Shown: positions 26,948 through 33,887 of the stretch, one piece after another
Layout of the letters: each line of letters begins with the position of its first letter
Position numbering within the stretch: position 1 is the first letter of the stretch
Assembly (NCBI RefSeq): GCF_003932715.1
Contig: NZ_CP020700.1
Location: forward strand, 7,772,501-7,836,500
Source: Streptomyces tsukubensis
GTDB taxonomy: Bacteria; Actinomycetota; Actinomycetes; Streptomycetales; Streptomycetaceae
DNA length: 64,000 nucleotides
Direction of reading: 5' to 3'
Position numbers and translations under genes: made by a program
Notes under the pieces: model-generated
What the model was told of the DNA's origin: nothing
Databases searched by the model: none
Seen by the model: only the letters and a program-made list of their open reading frames with translations

Positions 26948-27828
26948 GTGCTCCCCGCACGCGCGGGGATGGTCCCCATTCGAGAAACGGCGGCGCCCCC
27001 TTCCCCTTGTGCTCCCCGCACGCGCGGGGATGGTCCCGGAGTCGAGAGCGCGCCCATGCCCATCGGTGTGTGCTCCCCGCACGCGCGGGGATGGTCCCAG
27101 TCCCGCCCGGCGTCGGCCGGGCGGGACCTGGTGCTCCCCGCACGCGCGGGGATGGTCCCTCCCCCTCCCCGCTCGGGACACCAACGGCAAGGTGCTCCCC
27201 GCACGCGCGGGGATGGTCCCCAGTTGATGGAGCAGTACGACGGGGTGGCGAAGTGCTCCCCGCACGCGCGGGGATGGTCCCCCGCCGTAGTCCTTCGCGT
27301 TCAGCGACCGGGGGTGCTCCCCGCACGCGCGGGGATGGTCCCGGGGCGACCCGCGACCAAGGCACCCTGGCCAAGTGCTCCCCGCACGCGCGGGGATGGT
27401 CCCCGCTCCATCGACGCCAGCGGCGACGAAGTCGGGTGCTCCCCGCACGCGCGGGGATGGTCCCCCTCGTTGAGCCCTCAGCCGTCGAGCCGGAGAGTGC
27501 TCCCCGCACGCGCGGGGATGGTCCCGGCGGCGCCGGAGCGGAGGCGGCGCCAGGCGGGTGCTCCCCGCACGCGCGGGGATGGTCCCACTGCCGAGGAGGC
27601 ACCGGATGAGCGCCACGCGTGCTCCCCGCACGCGCGGGGATGGTCCCCGGCCAAGTTCAGGCCCGCAACGAACCTCCCTGTGCTCCCCGCACGCGCGGGG
27701 ATGGTCCCCACGGCTCGCCGTCGACGGACGCGACCCGGACGTGCTCCCCGCCCGCGCGGGGATGGTCCCTGGCCCACCCCGGCCTCTTCAGCGGCCACGG
27801 CGTGCTCCCCGCGCGCGGGGACGTTCCC
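26948..27828 (+). CRISPR. CRISPR array 4, type I-E-like, 15 repeats
   Basis: Repeats start every 61 nt from 26948 to 27741; the last, 27802-27828, has lost 2 nt and its 3' end is altered. Loop is ACGC except in the 14th repeat (27741), which has the CCGC loop of array 3. Fourteen spacers, 32 nt. Spacer 4 (27160-27191) is identical to spacer 1 of array 2. Spacer 3 (27099-27130) is a near-complete hairpin with two 11-bp arms. Confidence 0.96.
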
Positions 27829-28015
27829 ACCCCATGCCATGGAACCCCGGGCGATTCCAAAGACGTCGACGCCGTGGCCCCTCAGACGGCCACGAGCCCG
27901 CAGACCGCATAATCGAACTCCCATTCCTCACCCCCTCCACAGTTCACCTCGGGTGCGCGCCCACCGCCATCCGTTCCGTTATTCTGGGCCCGCCGCGGTG
28001 GCCATCATCCGCACC

Positions 28016-28040
28016 CGCTCAAGTAAATCGCTCAAGTAAA
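28016..28040 (+). promoter_or_regulatory. 12-bp direct repeat upstream of the NRPS gene
   Basis: CGCTCAAGTAAA occurs twice (28016-28027 and 28029-28040) with a 13-nt period, immediately before the NRPS start, in an AT-rich patch that is unusual for this genome. It may be a regulator binding site or part of the promoter. No Fur/DmdR-type iron box is obvious. Confidence 0.4.
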
Positions 28041-28047
28041 CGAAAAT

Positions 28048-31000
28048 ATGATTTTGGGCCGTCAATTCCTGAGGGGCGACTTGCTACCCGACCACCACCT
28101 GCCCCGCCCCGACGGTCACGGCGTCCGCCTGCCCCTGTCGTCAAGCCAGCGCGAGATCTGGTTCGCCCAGCTCAGGAACGGGAACAGCGCCGCCTACCGG
28201 ATCGGCGAGTATCTCGAAATCCACGGGCCCGTACAGGCGCGGTTACTGGACGCCGCGCTCCGCAGAGCCGTAGCGGAATCCGAACCGCTCAATGTTCGAT
28301 TCGGGACCGAAGCCGGGGTGCCGTGGCAGCAGCTCGACACCGTACCCGACTGGGAATTCCCCGTAATCGACGTCAGCCATGAACCCGATCCGCGCGAAGC
28401 CGCAGAGTGCTGGATGAGCGAAAACCTGCGACAGCCGGTCGATATCGAACAGGGGCCGCTGTTCTCCTACGCACTTTTCAGGCTCACGCCCCATCGGTCC
28501 GCGCTCTACCACAGCTTCCACCACATCGTCATCGACGCAACGGGCGGCGGTCTCGTCATGCGACGGGTGGCCGAGCTGTATACGGCGATGGTCGCCGGGA
28601 CCCCGGCGCCCGAGTCCTCCTTCGGGTCGCTGCGCCTGTTGCTCGAACGCGACGCGGCCTACCAGTCGTCACCGGAACGCGCCGCCGACCGCGCCTACTG
28701 GGCCGAGCGGCTGGTGGACCGGCCCGATCCGGCCCGGCTCGGGCGTCCTGCCCCGGCCGAATTCCCGCCCGTCGTCCTGAAGGCATCCGGACAACTCGCC
28801 GAGGCGGAGACCCTCCGGCTGCGCGCCGCGGCCAGGGCCGCCGGGGTGCACTGGTCCATCACGCTGATCGCGGCCACCGCGGCGTACACGTACCGGCTCA
28901 CCGGCGCGCGCGATGTCGTCCTCGGCCTGCCGGTCACCGCCCGCACCGACACCGCATTGCGCGCACTGCCCGGCATGCTCGCGAACGTCGTACCTCTTCG
29001 CCTGCAAGTGTCGGCGGACACCCGCGTAACCGATCTCCTGCGCCAGGCCTCCCGAGAAGCCCGCCAGGCCTTGCGGCACCAGCGCTACCGCTGTGTCGAC
29101 CTCGTCCGTGACCTGCGACTGCCGGACGCGGGACGGGATTTCATCGGCGCGCAGGTCAACGTCATGTCCTTCGGCTACGACTTCACCTTCGCCGGGCACC
29201 CGGTCACCGCGCACAATCTGTCCAACGGGATCGTCGACGACCTGGCCGTGATGGCATACGACCGATCGGACGGGACCGGCCTCCGGATCGACCTCAACGC
29301 CCCCGCCGGACCGTACACCGACGCCGATCTCGCCGGGCACCACGCGGGCTTCATGCGGCTGCTGGACGCCTTCTGCGACGACTCCGACCCCGAACGCACC
29401 GTCGGAGGAGCCGACCTGCTGTCCGCGCGGGAACGCTCCCGCGTACTGATCGAATGGAACGACACCGCCCGCGAGGTCCCCGACCGCACCCTGGTGGAAC
29501 TCCTCGCGGCACAGGCCGCAAGCAGCCCCGACCGCGTCGCCCTGATCGCGGACCAGGGCGACCAGCGCCTGACCTACGCCGAACTGCATACCGCCGCCCA
29601 CCGCCTCGCCCGCCTGCTCGCCGCCCGCGGTGCCGCGCCCGGGCAGTGCGTCGCCGTCGCACTGCCCCGCTGCCCCGACCTGGTGGTCACGCTGCTGGCC
29701 GTGCTCTTCACCGGCGCCGCCTATCTGCCGCTGGACCCGGAGCAGCCGGCCGAGCGGCTGGGGCAGATGCTGACCGACGCGGCACCTGCGCTCGTCGTCT
29801 CACGGTCCGACGTCACCGCGGCCGATGCCCTTGCCCCGTCGGGCCACGCGCCCTGGCTGCTGCTCGACAGCCACCCCGCCGCCGACCACTCCGGGCCGCC
29901 CGGGCCGCGGTCCGGCACCCCGACCGCCGCGCCCGCGGCCCGGCCGGAGGACCCCGCCTACCTCATCTACACCTCGGGCTCCACCGGCACCCCCAAAGGC
30001 GTCCTCGTCCCGCACCGCGCCATCGTCAACCGCCTGCTGTGGATGCAGGACACCTACCACCTCACCGGCCGCGACCGGGTCCTGCAGAAGACCTCCATCG
30101 GCTTCGACGTATCCGTATGGGAGCTCTTCTGGCCCCTGATCAGCGGCGCCGCCCTCGTCCTCGCCCGGCCCGGAGGCCACCGCGACCCGGACTACCTCGC
30201 CCGGGTCATCCCGGAACAGGGCATCACCACCCTGCACTTCGTCCCGTCCGTACTCGACGCCTTCCTCGCCGCCCCCGGCGCCGCCCGCTGCCCCGGCCTG
30301 CGGCAGGTCTTCAGCAGCGGAGAGGCACTTCCCCGCGCGACGGCCGAACGGTTCCACGCGCTGCTGCCGCAGGCGGCGCTGCACAATCTGTACGGGCCCA
30401 CGGAAGCCGCCGTCGACGTCACCCACCACCAGTGCGTGCCGGGCGACCCGGGACCGGTTCCCATCGGCAGGCCCGTATGGAACACCAGGCTGTACGTGCT
30501 GGATGCCGCGCTCCGGCCCTGCGCCCCGGGGATGCCCGGTGAGCTGTACCTCGCGGGCGTACAACTGGCCTGCGGATACCACGGCCGGCCTGCTCTCACG
30601 GCCGACCGGTTCCCCACCGATCCGTTCGGACACCTCTTCGGCGCCCCCGGCTCCCGGATGTACCGCACCGGCGATCTCGCCCGGTGGCTGCCGGACGGCA
30701 GCGTCGAATACCTCGGACGCACCGACGACCAGGTCAAACTGCGCGGGGTGCGGATCGAACTGGGCGAGGTCGAAACCGCCCTGCGGGCCCTGCCCGGCAT
30801 CGCGCAGGCCGCGGCCACGGTGGTCGACGAACAGCTCATCGGCTACGTCACCCGGTCCGCGACCGACGGCGCCCCGCCCGGCGGCCTCGACCTCACCGAG
30901 GTACGCGGAAGGCTGGCGCTCGTCCTGCCCGAACCCATGGTGCCCAGCGATATCGTCGTCCTCGACACGCTGCCGACGCAGGCAGGCGGCAAGCTGAACC

Positions 31001-32277
31001 GCAAGGCGCTGCCCGCCCTGCGGCCGCTGCCCACCGCGGCGGGCGCACATCCACCGAGCGACACCCACGAGGCACGGCTGGCCGGGCTGTTCGGTGAGAT
31101 CCTCGGAATCGACGACGTCTCCGGCGACGCCGACTTCTTCCGGCTCGGCGGGCATTCGCTGCTCGCCACCCGACTCATGGCCCGCATCCGCGAGGTGTTC
31201 GGGACCGAACTGCCGATCCGTACCCTGTTCGAAGCGCCGACCGTGGCACAGCTCGCCAAACATCTGCGGAGTCCGGAGCAGGCCCCCGCCCGCACCGGGC
31301 GGGCGGCGGCCGGTGCCTTCGCCCCCTGGGACCGGCTCGACCCGCTGCTGTCCCTCCGTGCCGAAGGCAGCGGGCCACCGCTGTTCTGCGTACACCCGGG
31401 CAGCGGTCTCGGCGGCGCCTACGCCGGTCTGCTGCGCCACCTCGGCCCGTCCCGGCCCGTCCACGCACTGCAGGCACGCGGGCTCAGCGCCCCCAGCGAG
31501 GCCGCGCCCGCCAGTGTGGAGGAGATGGCGGCCGACTACGTCCGGCGCATCCGGACGGTCCGGCCCTCGGGCCCGTACCACCTCCTGGGGTGGTCCTTCG
31601 GCGGACTGGTCGCCCACGCCATGGCCACCCGGCTCCAGACCGAGGGCGAGGACGTCGGCGTACTCGCCGTTCTCGACGCCTACCCGGACAACCGGCGCAT
31701 CCTCTCCCACCGGACCGAACTGACCGAGCAGCAGTGGTTGCTGCTCCTCGACGGCATCGACGGCCTCAACGGCATCGACAGCCTTAACGGCATCGACAGC
31801 CTTAACGGCATCGACGGCATCGACGGCCTAAGGGGGAGAGACGGCCGCCTTCCGGAGGACACCGGCGACGGCCTTCGGGCCGCATCCGCACCCCCTGCTG
31901 ACGCCGCCGCAGGCACCGGCGCGCTGATGGCCGCCCTGCGCCGGATGGGCCTGCCCGCGCAACTGTTTCAGGACGCCTCCGCCTCCCCGCTGCTGGACGT
32001 CACACGTCACAACGTCACCCTGCTGAGCCGGTTCACACCCCAGGTCTTCCGCGGCGACCTGCTGCTGTTCACCGCCGACGAACCCGTCCCCGGCCACTCC
32101 GCCGACCCCGCGCACACCCCTCGGTCATGGCAGCCCCACGTGGACGGGACCGTCCACGTCAACGGTGTACCGGCACAGCATTTCCATCTGTTGCATCCCC
32201 GCCCCCTGGCCCGGATCGGCCCGGTCCTCGCCGACGCCCTCACCACTGCCGAACACGTCCTGGAAGCTCAGAAGTAG
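28048..32277 (+). CDS. Single-module non-ribosomal peptide synthetase, C-A-PCP-TE, serine-type
   Basis: 1409 residues: condensation domain (about 25-450; HHIVIDA at 158-164), adenylation domain (about 470-1000; YTSGSTGTPKG, YRTGDLARWLPDG), peptidyl carrier (GGHS, Ser1037) and thioesterase (GWSFGG, Ser1183). Adenylation pocket residues read from FDVSVWE, LHFVPS, VFSSGE and YGPTEAAVDV give D-V-W-H-F-S-L-V-D-K, the code of EntF for L-serine. Architecture and N-terminus resemble EntF/DhbF. No dihydroxybenzoate or siderophore transport genes are nearby. Lacking a strong Shine-Dalgarno at ATG 28048, TTG 28081 (after GAGGGG) is an alternative start. The thioesterase carries an in-frame 18-bp repeat insertion. 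Confidence 0.93.
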   Translation: MILGRQFLRGDLLPDHHLPRPDGHGVRLPLSSSQREIWFAQLRNGNSAAYRIGEYLEIHGPVQARLLDAALRRAVAESEPLNVRFGTEAGVPWQQLDTVPDWEFPVIDVSHEPDPREAAECWMSENLRQPVDIEQGPLFSYALFRLTPHRSALYHSFHHIVIDATGGGLVMRRVAELYTAMVAGTPAPESSFGSLRLLLERDAAYQSSPERAADRAYWAERLVDRPDPARLGRPAPAEFPPVVLKASGQLAEAETLRLRAAARAAGVHWSITLIAATAAYTYRLTGARDVVLGLPVTARTDTALRALPGMLANVVPLRLQVSADTRVTDLLRQASREARQALRHQRYRCVDLVRDLRLPDAGRDFIGAQVNVMSFGYDFTFAGHPVTAHNLSNGIVDDLAVMAYDRSDGTGLRIDLNAPAGPYTDADLAGHHAGFMRLLDAFCDDSDPERTVGGADLLSARERSRVLIEWNDTAREVPDRTLVELLAAQAASSPDRVALIADQGDQRLTYAELHTAAHRLARLLAARGAAPGQCVAVALPRCPDLVVTLLAVLFTGAAYLPLDPEQPAERLGQMLTDAAPALVVSRSDVTAADALAPSGHAPWLLLDSHPAADHSGPPGPRSGTPTAAPAARPEDPAYLIYTSGSTGTPKGVLVPHRAIVNRLLWMQDTYHLTGRDRVLQKTSIGFDVSVWELFWPLISGAALVLARPGGHRDPDYLARVIPEQGITTLHFVPSVLDAFLAAPGAARCPGLRQVFSSGEALPRATAERFHALLPQAALHNLYGPTEAAVDVTHHQCVPGDPGPVPIGRPVWNTRLYVLDAALRPCAPGMPGELYLAGVQLACGYHGRPALTADRFPTDPFGHLFGAPGSRMYRTGDLARWLPDGSVEYLGRTDDQVKLRGVRIELGEVETALRALPGIAQAAATVVDEQLIGYVTRSATDGAPPGGLDLTEVRGRLALVLPEPMVPSDIVVLDTLPTQAGGKLNRKALPALRPLPTAAGAHPPSDTHEARLAGLFGEILGIDDVSGDADFFRLGGHSLLATRLMARIREVFGTELPIRTLFEAPTVAQLAKHLRSPEQAPARTGRAAAGAFAPWDRLDPLLSLRAEGSGPPLFCVHPGSGLGGAYAGLLRHLGPSRPVHALQARGLSAPSEAAPASVEEMAADYVRRIRTVRPSGPYHLLGWSFGGLVAHAMATRLQTEGEDVGVLAVLDAYPDNRRILSHRTELTEQQWLLLLDGIDGLNGIDSLNGIDSLNGIDGIDGLRGRDGRLPEDTGDGLRAASAPPADAAAGTGALMAALRRMGLPAQLFQDASASPLLDVTRHNVTLLSRFTPQVFRGDLLLFTADEPVPGHSADPAHTPRSWQPHVDGTVHVNGVPAQHFHLLHPRPLARIGPVLADALTTAEHVLEAQK
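31753..31829 (+). repeat. In-frame 18-bp tandem repeat in the NRPS thioesterase
   Basis: Three to four copies of an 18-bp unit (GGCATCGACAGCCTTAAC and variants) encode G-I-D-S-L-N-type repeats from residue 1236. It lies after the nucleophile serine and the Asp region, in the expected lid of the thioesterase domain. Confidence 0.85.
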
Positions 32278-33887
32278 CAGGTGATCCGCAGGTCCCGGAA
32301 CACGAACTCGTTCGACTGCAGCGGCACGAACCGCGTCGGGTCCGCCGGATCCTCCTGCCGCCACCGCTTCCCGGCGCACCGCAGGTACACCGTGTCGTTC
32401 ATCGAGTCGTTGCGCACCGTCCCCACGCACACCCAGTCGTGGGCATCGGCGTCATTGCGCGTGTACGCCGCGAAGTACGGGCCGCGCCGCTCCAGCCGCA
32501 GCCGGGCCGCCAGCACCCGGCCGTCACCGGCGGGCGGCCCGTACTGGTTGGTGTCGTACAGCGTGCCCAGGTTCCAGTTGATCCGGTAGCCGTCGTCCTC
32601 GTCGTGTTCCGCGCCGACGAACGGCGGCGCGCCGTGCGGGTCGTAGAAGGCGTCCTTGTCGCGGTACGACGCCGGGAACCGCGGTGTGCCGTCCTCGTTG
32701 AACGGCGGCTGGTGGGTGCCGGGGTCGGCGTTGACCGCCGCCATCTCGCACATCGTGGCCTGCGCCGCCACCGCCGATGTGACCTGCACTTCGGCCGCGA
32801 AGTCGCCGCGCAGCCCGTGGGTCACGCCGAAGCCGCCGCCGCTGTAGAAGGGCCAGTCCCCGAGGGCGTACCAGGTGCGTTCCTCCAGTCCGGCGAGACG
32901 GCGTTCGACCGGGTCGGCGGGCGGGGGCGGCTGGGGGTCCCCGCGGTACGGGGTGATGCGGACATGGACGCCGTCGTCCTGGAACACATGGCAGTACGCG
33001 TTGGCCTTGGCGTAGCCGAAGGCGAAGCGGCGGGTGTCGATACGGGTCCCGGCGAACGGCTCGTCGACCCGGAGGGTGCCGGGGCGCAGGGACCGGGCGG
33101 TGTCGAAGGTGGACTCGGTGCCGACGGCCCAGGTGTACGGCTGCGCGGCGGCGAGCGCGTAGTCGTCGGTGCCGGCTCCGGTGCGGGGCAGGACGAGCAC
33201 ACCGAGCCGTACGCCGCCCGAGTGTTTCGCCTCGTCGAGGCGGTGGCCGAGCAGGGTCGGCCGGCCGTCGGGGCCGATCAGATCGTCGAGTCCGGCGAGG
33301 ACCAGGTCGAGGGCGCCGTCCCGGAGGGCCGTGTCGAGCAGCTCCGGGGCGGGTCCGCCGCCCGGCCCTTCGACCGCGGGCCCGGTCAGCGCGGTGCCCG
33401 CTTCGTGGTCGAGCCTGCGGGCGTGGCGGAGCAGTTCGGGTTCGGAGGCGGCGATCACGAGGCGGGGCGTGGCGGCGCGGCGGGTAAAGATCCCCATGAC
33501 GGCGGTGACCGTGTCCGTACCTCCCGTGCTCACCCGCAGCACATAGGTGACGTCGTCGGGCAGGGCGTCCAGGAGGTCTTCGAGGGCTTCGACGCGGACG
33601 GGTGCGTGGCCCGGGGGCCGGTAGCGGAAGCCGGGGGAGCCGCGGAGTGCGAAGCCGGCGCTCAGGTCGAGGGCGCGCAGCCCGGTGAGGGTGAGTTCGC
33701 CGACGGACGCCGTCGAACCGGCCTGGCGGGGCAGTCCGCGGTCGGAGCCGGGCACGACGTGCCCGTCCGAGGTGACCGAGGTGTCGAAGACGAGGACGTC
33801 GGCGCCCTGGACGTAGGCGGACGTCAGCGCGGTACGGGTGTGGGGCGGGGCGTGCAGGGCGTTGCCGCCGATCGCGGCGATCCTCAT
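32268..33887 (-). CDS. Degenerate glycerophosphodiester phosphodiesterase-like protein with beta-sandwich tail
   Basis: 539 residues. The start MRIAAIGGNALHAPPHTRTAL and GADVLVFDTSVTSDGHVVPGSD align with the GDPD barrel signature (HRG, ENT, E-x-D-V-x-x-T-x-DG, HD), but the catalytic histidines are replaced: HRG by IGG and HD by SD. The C-terminal 200 residues (ITPYRGDP, YRINWNLG, PYFAAYTRNDADAHDWV) look like a beta-sandwich carbohydrate-binding fold. It is therefore probably not an active phosphodiesterase. ATG 33887 overlaps the protease stop (ATGA). It is the last gene of the operon and overlaps the convergent NRPS by 10 nt. Confidence 0.7.
   Translation of the reverse strand: MRIAAIGGNALHAPPHTRTALTSAYVQGADVLVFDTSVTSDGHVVPGSDRGLPRQAGSTASVGELTLTGLRALDLSAGFALRGSPGFRYRPPGHAPVRVEALEDLLDALPDDVTYVLRVSTGGTDTVTAVMGIFTRRAATPRLVIAASEPELLRHARRLDHEAGTALTGPAVEGPGGGPAPELLDTALRDGALDLVLAGLDDLIGPDGRPTLLGHRLDEAKHSGGVRLGVLVLPRTGAGTDDYALAAAQPYTWAVGTESTFDTARSLRPGTLRVDEPFAGTRIDTRRFAFGYAKANAYCHVFQDDGVHVRITPYRGDPQPPPPADPVERRLAGLEERTWYALGDWPFYSGGGFGVTHGLRGDFAAEVQVTSAVAAQATMCEMAAVNADPGTHQPPFNEDGTPRFPASYRDKDAFYDPHGAPPFVGAEHDEDDGYRINWNLGTLYDTNQYGPPAGDGRVLAARLRLERRGPYFAAYTRNDADAHDWVCVGTVRNDSMNDTVYLRCAGKRWRQEDPADPTRFVPLQSNEFVFRDLRITCYF

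Noticed and set aside
18543..27828. Open frames through arrays 2 and 4 reading L-P-A-R-A-G-M-V-P or the reverse-strand equivalents
   Set aside because: Same cause as for array 3: repeat-derived frames without stops because of high GC content.
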